A DNA stretch of 64,000 bases from Sipunculus nudus (Eukaryota; Annelida; Sipuncula; Golfingiida; Sipunculidae): NCBI GenBank assembly GCA_026874595.1, contig CM049314.1, positions 28,037,729 through 28,101,728 of the forward strand, written 5' to 3'. The position numbers were made by a program, and so were the translations under genes. The notes under the pieces are model-generated. The model did not search any database, was not told the origin of the DNA, and was given only the letters and a program-made list of their open reading frames with translations. This document shows, piece by piece, positions 32,275-44,711 of this stretch (positions within the stretch are counted from its first letter, which is position 1; each line of letters begins with the position of its first letter).

Positions 32275-35200
32275 CAACTTTAGGGAAAAATGATGATGCC
32301 AGGTAGATTTGTGGATCAACTTACATAGTCCTATAGTTATGTTATATTATTAATGTATAAAATCTATAAACATAAAACAAAATTGATGCCAAAAAGGAGG
32401 CCCTAAATGAAACATTTGTGCATTATATTATTGCCTCTGCAGAATTGGAAAAAAAAGTAAGCAGCTTTATCAATCCATCTCTCTGTCTATTTTTGAATAT
32501 TTAACAATTATGAATACTATTTTTTACCTGTAAGCACTGTTGAATTATATTCGATATCCGTTATGTATATGCTGAGTTGTTGAAACTCCATTATCAAGCC
32601 CCCGCCATTGAGTCATTGCACCTGTGCAGTAGGAACATGAATCTAATTACAACTCCGTAAAGGTTATTAAATAAAAAAGAAAACAATAGTTTATATATAT
32701 ATACATATAAAATTTGCCAGGTTCATTGATATAGTTGTGGATAATCAATGTTTTTTTTCCACTGGGTCGAATGTTCCATTACTCATATTGCAAATGTTTC
32801 ACTTTGAAAATCAAATGAATGGCATATGAATAACACTTTACAAAATGAAAATTTATTTTAAGATCTGTAGTCAATCTGTTTGATGCTGATAAGTACCTTC
32901 GGCTGTAAAACAAACAAAATTCCTTATGTATTATCATAATACACAAAAATCAATGTAGGCAAATTACTATATATGTGAACACGCATATTAAGAGAAAATG
33001 GTATTATTCTGCCATCCGTTTTTAGGGGGGGGAACGACACCACACATAGGCCCTAGTATAAGGTTAACAACATTTATATAATGTTATCAGGGGTCGATCT
33101 AACACCAAAATTCTGGGGCTATGTGGGACAAATGATATCAATGAATCACGACTGCTTGCCCAGTGTGCACGGGGTGAGGGAGAGGCGTGTGAGGACTGCC
33201 CCCCCTACTGCGTTGTAGAAATTATTTAATAAAAACATATGCAGCATGGAAGCAATCTCAGAACACGGAATACTATTATACTATTTCAGAAACCAACAAG
33301 AAGTAAAATGTTTTCTTTAAAAATTCTCTAAAACCTGCATGAATTTTAAGCTAAGCTGATTACATATAAGCTGAGCGATATTTATGGTCCATAGTCAGTC
33401 GTCTGTTTGTCTCACTGGTACGTTTTGAAACCGTTAGACCTACGAATACGAAATAAAAATTCTGCACGCTGTTAAATGTCCCCAAATCTCCTATCAAACC
33501 ATAAATTGGGTTATTGTAACTTCGGCCTTTCGAGATATTAAGGAAAACCTCAGTAGTCATTAGCATACTATTATCACATTATTGTATGAACTGTATTTCC
33601 CCAATGGTAATGCTGTTTCCACTTCAAAATACAAAACGATTAGTGAAATAGTGATCCATATGATGCCATGTTGAGGTTATGTATCATTTTTAAAGAAATC
33701 GATCTTCGTTTATATATGTTCAACAAATTTAAAATAATTAAACCCATACGTAGAATTGTGAATTTTTGAAGATTTATAACTTTTAAGATATTAATTAATT
33801 TGCCAATTTATACCAGATATTTTTGTGGTAAAAATAAATACACTGTATGCGTAATGTTTTGTTATCTAACAGATATTTGATGGTTCAATATTGAATTGTG
33901 AATCGTTTGATTGGTTAAATTGATTTAATGTATACATAATAATTTAACAAACCTTAAATATGTTTTCATATTTTACAGGGGAAATAAAGAAATATTTGAT
34001 TTATTGTGTCCGTTCCTACAAAATTTATAAAAGAAAAAGAGAAGAAAAAAAATAGATTTCTTCAAAGTATTGTACCAAAAGTTACCCTTTGGAATAGTTT
34101 TGACTAATCACAAGCCATCAAACTTCTGAGATGCGTTGCTGGTTTAAACCTTTTCAGTCATAATCTGCTAATTAGCTGAAACTAAGACTAATCAGGTCAA
34201 GGGAGTAAAGGGGTAATCTGACCGATGTGGCATTAGGTTCAGAATGTTCATTTAGATAGACATGACCAGAGTGGTGTTTCTTATAGAACTCATCACTACA
34301 TTATGCAGTGCCCAAACAGTAACAGGGATTTGACCAGCCAGTGGTCAATGTCAGTTACAATTAGACAGTACATGGAGTTCAAATTAGATAAGGAGTCCAC
34401 CTTAGGCTCTGTGGAGTCCTAGGTGAATTGAATCATCTACAGAGCTAGCTGTAGCCACAAACTGTCTATTACAATATCAAAGGTAATCAAGCCCTTGCTT
34501 CACTCCCAACCATATTATGTAATATATGAGACCCGACACAAGTACAGGGTTACAGTCCATATACAACATCAGGCCAGGTAACTTTATACAAAGTTTTGAC
34601 CAGCTTCCATTGCACGACAATTGTTTAAAATCCAGGTTTCAGATTAATGATGCATCATCTGTTTTGTATAACAAATTGACGTTATACCTAGAAAGGACTC
34701 ATTTGCATAGTGTTGTTACAACTGTTAGTCAGTGTAAGGGATTAACATGAATAAATTAACGTTTATTCAAATATATCTTTTTCATATTACTGTTTTTACA
34801 ACACCTGAAAGCATTTAATATAAATATATCAATAACTTCAAAAGATAGTTTTGATTTTATATTCATGTTTTACTGAACTGCCAGATCATCAACCCGCAGC
34901 AGAACCATGCACCGCACAGACTTTATAACGGCCCGCCCAGCACCGCACTTTCTTAGATGTACCCCGCCCCGCAAAGAATCCTATGCGGGAGCCTATACCT
35001 TCAACAATTCAAATGTTAAGTGAGTAAAAACATTTTCTAATTTAAATAAAGTGCATCATGTTCGGGCCTATGACTTAGAAAATTACACAATACTGAGCTA
35101 ATTTCTGATATGTATGTAGAAAATGTATAAAGAAATAAGTATTTTAAATATGATCACAAACAGAGCAGTAGTTATGTTATTAGGCAATCTTGAAGTGTAA

Positions 35201-35536
35201 CAATGTTTTTAAATGTGAAAGTGAGGTTTTCCTTAATATCACGGAGGGACCAAGAGCTACTGACCCAATTTTCGGTATGGCAGAAGGTTTCGGGAAGATA
35301 TAACTGTATGCCAAATTTTGCATTCGTACGTCAAACAGTTTTGAAACGTGCTCTATTAACGGACGTTTGGACCGACGGACGGATGGCCGGCACGACGGGC
35401 AAAGGACCATGACTATATCTTAGATTTTGGCCTGATTTTTTTGTTAGTTGGCAGATAATGACCAGTTATAGCTCGAGTTCGCGTTTCGTCCCGGCAGACC
35501 TCTTTTAACCGTATGATGGCTCCTGAACATAAAACT
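32275..35536. other. Unassigned DNA
   Basis: No gene supported. The interval 34100-34760 is less AT-rich than its surroundings but no protein match was recognised. 35190-35410 carries a GGACGTTTGGACCGACGGACGG tail typical of the dispersed repeats of this window. Confidence 0.35.
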
Positions 35537-36550
35537 AAGGACCCATGGGTCCCGACGCTCAGCTGCATTTGTCTATAAGGATATATGTTTATGAGGTTTT
35601 CAAAAATATTAGTCCTGTGATCAGTTTGAAGCCAACCTGTCTACCCAAACTGGAGTTATCATCCATAAAAAAATTTGTGAATGGACTGACCCTGTGATCT
35701 TAACCTTTGACATTGTGACCCCAAAATCAAAAGGAACAATTCCCCTATTGGCAGGTGCAACACATGCAAGGATTGAGATGAAAACTTTGGCTTAAAATGC
35801 ACCCACAATCTTTCTAAAATAGTGGGTCCTGTGACCTTGATCTTTGATCTCATGGCCCCAGAATCAATAGTTCTTACTATAGTGGTGGGCCATATATAAG
35901 ACAAGTTTGAAACCAATATTTCAAACCAAACTGGTGTTATCATCTGGAAACTAATATGTGGATTGATGGCCCCCATGACCTTGACCTTTGACCTTGTGAC
36001 CCCAAAATCCCTAAGTTACTTCAATATTGGCAGATGAGCAACAATTGGGAGATACAAGGTTTTGGACAGAAATTTTGGCTGAAAATACATCAACAATCTT
36101 TATAAAGCAGTGGGTCCTGTGACCTTGACCTTTGGCCTTTTGACCCCAAAATTAAAAGGTTTCTTATATTATTGGTCGGTCATATATAAGTCAAAACTGA
36201 AACCAATATGTTATACAAACTGCAAATATCTTCCAGAAACAAATATGTGGACAGATGGGCCCCTGTGCCCATTGACCTTGTGACCCCAAGATCAATCAGG
36301 TTCTTCCCCCTACTGGCAAGTCAGGTAAATGTGCAAAATGGAAAGTTTGGGATGAAAAGCTTGGCTTAGACTGCAGCCAAAATCTGTTTAAAAAAGTGGG
36401 GCATGTGACCTTGATCTTAGCCCTCATGACCCCAAAATCATATAGGTTCTTGCTTTAGTGGTGTGCCATATGTAAGTCAAGTTTGAAATCCATGTGTCAA
36501 TACAACCTTGAGTTATCATCTGGAAACAAATTTGTGTGGATGGACGGATG

Positions 36551-36583
<33 letters not shown>

Positions 36584-38110
36584 GGTGATAACTATATGGC
36601 ATTAACTTGTGATCAATAAACACAGCAGGTTTTTGGACACAAGATGTAAATACAGCTCAGAAACTGAAATGATTGTTGTCATTTGAAAGGGAAAAAATAG
36701 AAAAGTTTTCGTAAAAATTGCAAAAAAATACAGGTGGTGCCACAACTTTTCGAGAACTTACTGTCACCTGAGCTAAAACTTCATAGAAAATTGTCACATT
36801 TATACCCCACAACTTTAACAAATATATTTAATTTGTCCAGGTGAGGGCTGACGTGTCGTTCCGTCAGATCTAGTTTAACATACCTGGATATTCAGTTACA
36901 ATTTTCTAGGCTTAGCAGTTACGATTTGTTTTCTGCTAATGGACTGCCGGACAAACGGACGGGCTATGGACAAAGCGCCATTTCGAAATCTCAGTTGACT
37001 TTCAGTCAGCTGAGTATAAGAAACATAGGTAACGCCAACCCTTTTCAGGAACTGAAAATAATATAATCATTAGCAATAAACACACCACATTTTACATAAA
37101 ACCACGGCTGATAATTTCTCTATTGAGATGATTGATAGATACGAAAAAAATGGTCATTACGCTCAGCCGAATTTGATATGCAGGTTATGCCAGGTTAATT
37201 GTTGATGTTATCATATGTTATCATCTGAAAATATTTATTTAGGGACCTTAAACATGGGTCGAAAGATATCGAGGGTGATCAAAATTATGGTTGCCTGAGC
37301 GCTTATTATTCCAGGAACATTGAACCGGTATCGACTAAGAAGTTTCTAAGTCAAAACCCTACAGATTCTGTCAACCTGATTTACTGGTTACTCATGGTCT
37401 TTCACATAGTTCACAGAACATAGATTTCAGAAAGCTTATTTTGGATATCAAGGTAACATTACATTGACCTCCCTTTACATTATGAAAGACATTTCTAGAT
37501 CCACCAGTTCAAATTTTTGCCCTGTCTGACTTATGGTAGCTTATAATTAGGAATTATGCCATTAGCTCAAAGAATATAGGTCACAGTTACCTATTATTCA
37601 AAGAAGGCCTGCCAAGGACTTCCTCGATACCATATTAGAAGGTACTTGGTCCGACAGTTAAGCTCTGTGGCCTGTCTGACTGTAATATCGTTTTGCCAGT
37701 TACTTGCAGAATATAGGTCACTATGTGCTACTTTTATGTTAAAGCATTGCCCTTAACCTGCCTATATGTTTCGTAAGAAAATTATACGCCTAATGTATAC
37801 AATTTATGAACTTTTAATCATATTTTTTGGCACATATTTCAGTTCACAATATCAGTCACTGTGACATAATTTTTAGTTTACATGGAGATTTTCCTAAGAC
37901 CTCCCTGGATGCACAGTTAGAACCTCTTACAGTTACGAGGTCTGCCATATTAATTGTCGGAATGTTTCATTTGAAGGTCTAAAATTATAATAAAAAAAAC
38001 ATACTAGAGACCTATATGTCTGAACGCTCAACTTAATATGTTAAGGATAGTTTGATGAGCATTTTCAAAATTGTGGATTCTGCGACCTTGACCCTTGACC
38101 TTGTGAGTTA
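35537..38110 (+). repeat. Composite repeat block A
   Basis: It begins with GACCCATGGGTC(C/T)CGACGC and continues with six alternating A/B monomers (motif starts near 35695, 35829, 35975, 36119, 36266, 36408; spacing about 134-147 bp). A GACAGACAGACAAACAGACAG tail (~36555) and a GGTGGTGCCACA module (36733) follow. Module M2 (36762-37990) comes next and is shared with 49584-50817. A further degenerate head and monomer fragment follows (38010-38110). No coding frame is conserved between copies. Confidence 0.75.
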
Positions 38111-38498
38111 AAAATCTGAGTAATTATTATCTTTGAACTTACACCAATTCTAATTTTGATAACATTCCATCCTCCCATTCTGGATGCTGACAGGGCAGAT
38201 GGGCTCCTCAAAAGGCCAATAGACTTCCAGTGTGGGCTGATTTTATGCATAGTACTATTTTTTTACTCAAAACCGTTTTAAGCAACTGTAAATAGATGAT
38301 AAAATTTGAACCAGTGTTAGTTGTGTGTAAAATTATAGAAATGGAGCATCCCAAGCAACTATGGCAAGGAATTGATCTTTGCCCCCATGACATCAAAATG
38401 AACCGGTTTTAGATTTTGTGGCCCTTGGCGACAATTTATCTTCAAGGGTGTTGGAGGGGATGACTCGCACACACACACTATATCTATTATAAATATTA

Positions 38499-38507
38499 TA
38501 TATATTT

Positions 38508-38560
<53 letters not shown>
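38499..38560. repeat. (AT)n microsatellite
   Basis: AT tract preceded by TATTTATA interruptions. The stretch 38111-38498 is unassigned apart from diverged composite-repeat remnants. Confidence 0.9.
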
Positions 38561-38562
<2 letters not shown>

Positions 38563-38896
38563 CTTTAAGCGTCTGTATGACACATTTCAAACAAATATAC
38601 TTAATCACATTTCAAATATATTACAGTTAAGTATAAAGTTTTAAAAAATATAAGTCTAAAAAAGTATAAGTTAATTCTAAAGCAGATTTCAATATATTCC
38701 GTAGTTAACTCATAAATGGAACCAAAGTCTTTAATTTTTTTATTTATATATTTCATTTGCAATAAATAAATATTATTCTCTAAATAGTGGGGGCGGGTCG
38801 ATTATATTGACCAACCCCCTTGCCAAAAACAGGGGGGATATATACCCCATCCCCCTAAATTGACGCCCTGTTTTGTTGTGAGTCATTTATAATTCG

Positions 38897-38898
38897 AC

Positions 38899-38929
<31 letters not shown>

Positions 38930-38945
38930 CAGACAGACAGACATA
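38897..38945. repeat. (AT)n(GA)n(GACA)n compound microsatellite
   Basis: AT, then GA, then GACA units in direct succession. Confidence 0.9.
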
Positions 38946-39069
38946 CAGAGACAGAAAGAGATAACTCTTACAGACGCCTTAGTGTTGACTAAGTGTCTAT
39001 TTCATTCACGACCATTCGAGGCTTAGAGCTCCTTCATCACGTGTCAATGGGGAACGGTATAGAAATTGG

Positions 39070-39071
<2 letters not shown>

Positions 39072-39121
<50 letters not shown>
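39072..39121. repeat. (AT)n microsatellite
   Basis: A pure AT tract of about 49 bp. Confidence 0.95.
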
Positions 39122-39124
<3 letters not shown>

Positions 39125-39459
39125 AGATAAACAATTTCTAATGACTATAATGCATGCTATAGTGTGACTGATATGTGATTGGCTACTCTGAATTTGTACC
39201 ATGATGACCCAGGTTCCAAGTGTGTCATTGTTATTTTACCCATAATGTCAGGTTATGAATGTCCCAGTTCTGTTGAGTTCATGTCCTCTGACACATTAAA
39301 CAAATTTATACAAGCTTCATGGAACCTGAATAAAAAATATATATTTTTATGATGATTGGAAAAAGCAAGACATACTGCATGTATGCTTGCGGGTGTGAGG
39401 GGGCAGCTCAGAAACTCATACACCTGCACTATCTCCTTAAGCAGTGTACCAAGCCCACA

Positions 39460-39735
39460 GTTGAGTAATTTGTCTAGTGCACCAAGATTGAAATCCATAT
39501 GTCAATCCAAACCGGAGTTAACATCAGGAAACAAATTTAACGGATCGACATACAGAAGGACGAACAGGCGAACAGACAGATGGACAGAGTGATTAATATA
39601 GGGCATCCGCTCATTCAAGCGGGGTCGTAACAATCTCACAAGACTTTTGGACACAGATGAAACCAAATCTGATATTATCATTATAATTTGGCAGTGTCAA
39701 AATGAAAGAAAAATGCATAAAAAAAGAAAACAAGG
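39460..39735 (+). repeat. Composite repeat fragment (B monomer and tail)
   Basis: Contains ATCCATATGTCAATCCAAAC, CAGGAAACAAATTTAACGGA, the GACGAACAGGCGAACAGACAG tail and ATCCGCTCATTCAAGCGGGG. These are the B-monomer end and tail of the units at 14.5 and 49.2 kb. 39736-40419 is unassigned. Confidence 0.65.
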
Positions 39736-40419
39736 GACCCATTGGTCAATTTTCGAATATTTAATTTTTGGTAATACTCTTTTCTGTGATCGTTCTTAGC
39801 CACATTTTGTGTACCAAGTGCTGTTAAAATGACGAAACTTAACTTTTTTCAGATACCCAAACTAATTTTGATGAATTATGTGAGTTGAATATTAAAATAT
39901 TGATCAATTTGTATTCAAAATTAAAAAGAAATTTAGTATATATACATATATGTTGCAAAATAATTTTTTTATTCCAATGTTTTGAATAAGTAATATATCT
40001 CAATATAATTTACATTGATATGGCATATTTTCAGCGAATTTTTTAGTTTTCAGGCTTTTGAAGTGATACTAGGTGATAACAAGAGTAAAATCACATAATA
40101 TCGCCCATCAGTGATCACGTTATTTTAGTTTAAATAAATCGTTACAGATGTCAATAGGTCAGCTTTTAACATCTTATATTGTCAAAATGTTGAAAATGTA
40201 GCAAAGTGTATCTTCTAATTTTACGAGAATTAGTATTTCATACAAAAAGAAACAAGGGCTACAGGCCTAATGCGAACCAGTGCAATGGGAAATATACTTC
40301 ACATAGAATAAATAATGCTTCCATGATAACATGCTTAACCATTGTACGAAAAGTACTTTTCAGGTATACGTGTGACACGTACATGTACATAACAGGAAGT
40401 ACTAAACATTTTTAACCAA

Positions 40420-40695
40420 AGTGCAAGCGCCAATTACACAGCGTCATTCCTGGTATAGTGCCATGGCTATATACAACACAAAACTGATTGTAAATGGCAC
40501 CACAAGTTTTGTGTATAAGAAAGCCATTCAACATGAATGGACATGCAAAATTCCAGGCAGGTATTACTCTAAGCTATATGCAAAGATGCATGAAAAAATT
40601 GTAGATGGCGCCACAGGTCTTGTACATAACGAAGCTCTCCAAAATGTACAAATATGCCTAATTTTAGGCTGAAATATAAAATCCCAACTGTTTTA
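40420..40695 (+). repeat. GGCGCC monomers, two tandem units
   Basis: Two units 111 bp apart carry ATGGCACCACAAGT (40494) and ATGGCGCCACAGGT (40605), each followed by a GTNTAT/GTACAT..GAA context. They belong to the family tandemly arrayed at 52943-53640. An 83-codon frame spans both but is probably incidental. Confidence 0.6.
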
Positions 40696-40747
40696 AAGGA
40701 TAATTTAGACTTGGTTTAAATTGTATTTATACTGTCTTTGTGCACTC
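40696..40747 (+). repeat. Left terminal direct repeat of the YR retroelement
   Basis: Begins AAGGATAATTTAGAC and ends TTTGTGCACTC. It matches 44660-44711 at 48 of 52 positions in the same orientation. Confidence 0.85.
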
Positions 40748-41037
40748 GGGCGTAACGCACCTGCGTTACTCTCGGGCACTTGCGCACTTACCTCCAGTTA
40801 CTTAGGCCACGTCTTCATGCATTGCTGGCATTTGGCATGTTTGCGCTTGTTAACTGCTTTAAGTGTTGTGGAATTTTCTACACCATTTTTTAGTCAATCT
40901 TTCTACTGTATATTTTCTTAACGTCACTTGTTTATATACCAAGAACAGTCGGACAGTGTTTATTTGGGGGCATAGGCCGCCATTGTTGGTTTCCCAAGAC
41001 GACCATCGTGGTTTAGCCTAAGGAAGACCTAAAATCC

Positions 41038-41911
41038 ATGGACGCGCTAGGATTACTAAGTGAAAAGGATGTCTTAGACCTGTCCCTTACGCTTGAAAAG
41101 GAAACTTTTAATGGCTGCTATAACGCGTTTAGATAATAGCAGTGTGGAACCCGTGAAAGCGTATGTAACCCAGTGGAAAGCCAATCTGTAAGGGGACCTG
41201 CAAACCAAACAATTCAGGACATCAGGGGACAGAATGCCCATTTAAAATCGGCAGGTAAGGTCTTTGATGATTTCTTTGCCCAAGAAGCTAATATATCGAT
41301 CTACTGCAAAAGCAATTCCTAATGAAAGCAATGATCCCTGCCCATACAGCGAGGTACCCAGGGACCCTTTAGATCCAAGATCCATTCCGACGGTTAAAGC
41401 AAGTAAAAAATGTGCATATCTCAATATATTCACCAGAACGTATCAGGGGCGTAGAAGGGGTTAGGCTTTGTATGATCAAAGCGGCATATTGGTTAAAGCT
41501 GATGACGATCACCCATGCAGTCGTATTACCATGGTCAACAGCAAACTGTCGCCTTGTGTCGCATCTTCCCCATACTGATGATTTTTATGTTACAGACATG
41601 GATTATTATCTGGCTTATACAACACAAATCTATGATCTTGCATCTAAGTATAACTGGGATTCATTATTAGACTTTGATTGTCAGTACAGGGAACGTCGAG
41701 CAGGGCATGGTTTTAAAATGGGCCCCCTCACAGCGAACATGGAACTGCAACTACTCATGCAGGCTAAATACAGACATCGTAAGCCGTTAATTCGTTCAGG
41801 CAGCTCCAAAAACCCAGGTAGTGTACAGAAACAATGAAAACCCGAGTGTAGATTGTTTAAAATTCGGAATGTAAATTGCCCTTTTGGTGATTCGTGTAAA
41901 TTTCTGCATGT
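41038..41911 (+). pseudogene. YR retroelement gag with CCCH zinc finger
   Basis: A likely start is the ATG at 41038, opening MDALGLLSEKDVLDLS before a stop. The better preserved part is the open frame 41412-41837, with no recognised domain, ending at TGA 41835-41837. Past that TGA the same frame continues into a CX9CX5CX3H zinc finger (41847-41911: CRLFKIRNVN, CPFGDS, CKFLH). Thus only a single stop separates gag from the finger and RT. The earlier part (41038-41411) has frameshifts. Gag of such elements packages the RNA; the CCCH finger is the presumed nucleic-acid-binding part. Confidence 0.6.
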
Positions 41912-42916
41912 AAATGATGACTATAGTGGAGCTGGTGCAGAGGAAGGATTTTCCGTCTCAAAAACATATGTAAATACCCAGGTATCGTTAGGGTTAGCAC
42001 GTTGGGAGCAGTTGTTGCCAAATCAGGACCCAGGCAGACCTTATATTTTGAGTGCGGTACGCGAAGGCTTCCATATCCTCGACCAGCCCGTTGATGTTAT
42101 CACAGCCGTTGAGATAGATAATCATAAATCCGCAACTGCGCCCTCTATTGCAAATCGGGTTGAAGCCCAAATAATAGAAGAGTTGGACAACGGCCAATAT
42201 CACATTGTGAATAAAGCAACACCTATTGTCTCAGCGTCAGGGACTGTTCCTAAGAAAGGGTCTTCAAAGTTTCGTTCAATTCATGACTGTAGCAGACTAC
42301 CGGGGGAGGCGCTTAATGACTTTGCATATAAAGACCCCATCAAATATCAATCAGTTCAAGACGCTAAAGATCTAGTCACGGTAGGTTCGTTCCTTGCCAA
42401 AGTAGATCTCTCCAATGCTTACCGCGTGGTTATAATTCACCCAGAGGAATATGCTGCCACAGGCCTTACATGGACATTTTTAGGGAATTCGAGACTTACA
42501 TACATGATTGATAAACGCTTACCCTTCGGTGCTCGCAAATCTGCTCACATTTTCAATGCACTCACACAAGTTGTAAGGCATATTCTTTCCAGCCAGGGTT
42601 TCCAAATACTGTGGCCTATCTGGACGATTTTTATATTGTTGTAAAATCCTACGACGAGTGCATGCGAACAATTAATCAACTCATGCGTGTTCTTCGCTTT
42701 TTGGGATTCAGGATCAATTAAAAAAAGGTGAAAGGGCCCAACCAGTGTCTAACATTGCACCTGGATAGTCGCTGTATAACAATCTCCCTTCCAAATGACA
42801 ATGTAATGGAATTGCATGAATCCCTTAATCATATTTACCGCAGAGTCAAACTATCAAAGAAGTCACTGATGCGTCTCGCTGGGAAATTGAACTGGGCCAC
42901 TCAGTGTGCGTATTGA
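41853..42916 (+). pseudogene. YR retroelement reverse transcriptase
   Basis: The open frame 41853-42644 contains VPKKGSSKFRSIHDCSRLPG, KVDLSNAYRVVIIHP (catalytic Asp region) and LPFGARKSAHIFNALTQVV. A frameshift near 42600 moves the catalytic AYLDDFYIV (YLDD at 42617-42628) into another frame. That runs to a TAA at 42718-42720, and connection-domain sequence follows at 42728-42916 (CITISLPNDN, LMRLAGKLNWATQ). The KFRSIHDCSR and PFGARKSAHIFNA signatures distinguish this RT from LINE and Gypsy RTs; I associate them with YR elements. Confidence 0.75.
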
Positions 42917-43400
42917 GGTCGTTTTCGTTTACGACGACTCTAGGACAAAATTAAATCTTTGCAAAAACCATGGCACAAAACGCGCGTAATAATGAAATGA
43001 AGTTAGACATTGCTTGCTTGCTAAACTTCATGTAGCACTTTGATGATAAGCCTGCGATGGTGGATAACCGCCCTGCTGCGCCTGTCTCCAATGACGCCTG
43101 CCGCTGCCTTTTTCAATAGAGATTTTGTTTGTACGAGGTTGGAGCGCGAATTGCCTGTGGCAAGCGATTTGTGTATTAATTACAAAGAGGCCCTGGAACT
43201 TAAACCTGCAGTGCGGAGTTGGGCCCCCTATTGGACAAATAAAAAGAATTTGTCCACAGTGACAACAAGTGTGCGGTCTCTATTATAAATAAAGGCAATG
43301 CAAAAGACGCAGTTGTCATGAATTCTTTACGAAATATTTTCTGGTATTCTGCTATTTACAAATTCCGTATTCAAGCCATTTATTATCCCTGACAATGAAA
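42917..43400 (+). pseudogene. YR retroelement RNase H region
   Basis: Broken frames carry LCINYKEALELKPAVRSWAPYW (43040-43288 frame). In another frame, from about 43248, is VHSDNKCAVSIINKGNA followed by NSLRNIFWYSAIYKFRI. The HSDN..AV.IINKG stretch is a typical RNase H catalytic-aspartate region of these elements. Several stops and a frameshift are present. Confidence 0.65.
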
Positions 43401-43497
43401 CGGCGTCGCTGATGGAACCTCGAGGCTCCATGAGCCGGGGTGTTTACCCCATCTGTTTAGTCTGCTAAAAAGAACCGTGGTTGTTTAACGCTATTAT

Positions 43498-44399
43498 GTG
43501 TGTTTTCAGGGGCGTTGCAGAGGACGCTTGACGAAGAGGTACTTCACTATCTGTAAAATACGTACGCTGCTTCAACTAAACGCGTCTACCAGCCACATAG
43601 ACGCACATATATTGCCTTTTGTGCAGCCATGGGTCGCGACCCTGTTCCAGCAAGCACACACCTACCTGTCGTTACGCGGCCTTATTAGCTGGAACACAGA
43701 AGTACACAACCGACTGTCAGTGTTTGAATGCTGTACGAATCATGCATTTGAATTTATTTTGCCTAATCTCCCAGAAAACAATTTTCAGCTGCTGTCGCTA
43801 CTTAAAGGCTTGCGCTGATGCCACGGTGATACTCCGTGTAGGAAATTACCTGTTGATCCATATATCTTGCGCCGTATGTTATCTCTTTTTGACATATCAA
43901 CCATTACAGATGCCAATGTGTGGGCTGCTGCTTTACTTATGTTTTTTTTCTATGCTCCGTCGAGGTAACGTGCTGGCGACCAAAAATACGTTTAATAAGC
44001 ACAAACACCTCACCAATCAGGACATCACTTGTCATCCCTATGGTTTGGTGGTTCGTATTCGGTGGACAAAAACAATTCAGTTCAGGAGCGGAGTATTGGA
44101 AATCCCCTTACCGCGATTACAGGGAAATCCCCAATGTCCAGTGCTGGCAGTGTTTAACGCTTTCTCTAAGACGGCCGGAGCAGCGAGGGAGGGACCGGGT
44201 AAAGCTTGGTTCCAACCCCGCTGACTACGCTGGACACAGCTTCCGTCGGGGTGGCGCCTCGCGGGCTTTCGCATCTGGTGTTAGCGCTGATGTTATTAGA
44301 ATTATTGGAGACTGGGAATCTTTGGCATATGCTGCATACATTGGTAGTACACAACTGGTTATCCTATCTGCAATGCGTTTGATGGTGCAAGATTTGTGA
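43498..44399 (+). pseudogene. Tyrosine recombinase of the YR retroelement
   Basis: N-terminal SAM-like fragments lie at 43498-43818 (..FILPNLPENNFQLLSLLKGL). The catalytic domain is split over two frames: 43619-44224 supplies MLRRGNVLA, with the box I arginine at about 43958, and the IRWTKTIQF and EIPLPRL strands. The 43920-44399 frame supplies AGHSFRRGG (H 44235-44237, R 44244-44246), GDW and the nucleophile Tyr in AYAAYI (44337-44339). All four classes of catalytic residue (R, HxxR, W, Y) are visible. A deletion of some tens of residues and a frameshift lie near 44195-44210, so the enzyme is dead. Confidence 0.8.
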
Positions 44400-44659
44400 C
44401 TTTTATATATTTCTAGCTACTCCCTTTCTCTTTTTCTACCTACCGTCAAACATTTGGATTTGGGGACTAGACAAGTAACTACAGTCACTTGATTTTTTAT
44501 TGTGCAGCATTTTACGTACCTCGGTAATTATATGTCTTTAATGTTATTTATCTTTCAGCGCGATCTAGTCTGTCATCAACGCGCTTTTATACTGATTTTA
44601 TTATGGCTGTTAAAGTTAGTAGAGCTCTCCGTATACCCAAAATGTGTAATTGTCAGTAT

Positions 44660-44711
44660 AAGGATAATTTAGACCTGGTTTAAATTGTGCTTATACTGTT
44701 TTTGTGCACTC
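44660..44711 (+). repeat. Right direct repeat of the YR retroelement
   Basis: Same orientation as 40696-40747, with four mismatches in 52. In split-direct-repeat elements a further B repeat should lie on both sides of this copy; none was recognised. Confidence 0.85.

Larger units (their letters stand above)
40696..44711 (+). mobile_element. Decayed DIRS-order (Ngaro-like) tyrosine-recombinase retrotransposon
   Basis: The ~4.0-kb element is bounded by 52-bp direct repeats (40696-40747 and 44660-44711, 48 of 52 identical). On the plus strand it carries gag with a CCCH finger, reverse transcriptase, RNase H and a C-terminal tyrosine recombinase, with no DDE integrase. That order and the terminal direct repeats fit the DIRS order, Ngaro-like (split direct repeat) branch, which inserts by recombinase and makes no target-site duplication. 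Every gene is broken by stops or frameshifts. The left flank is the GGCGCC repeat at 40420. Confidence 0.8.

Noticed and set aside
35180-35410. Overlapping plus/minus frames near 35.2 kb
   Set aside because: The sequence ends in a GACGGACGG tail typical of the dispersed repeats; both strands are open by composition.
41994-42203. Minus-strand frame inside the YR element
   Set aside because: Antisense of the RT coding region.
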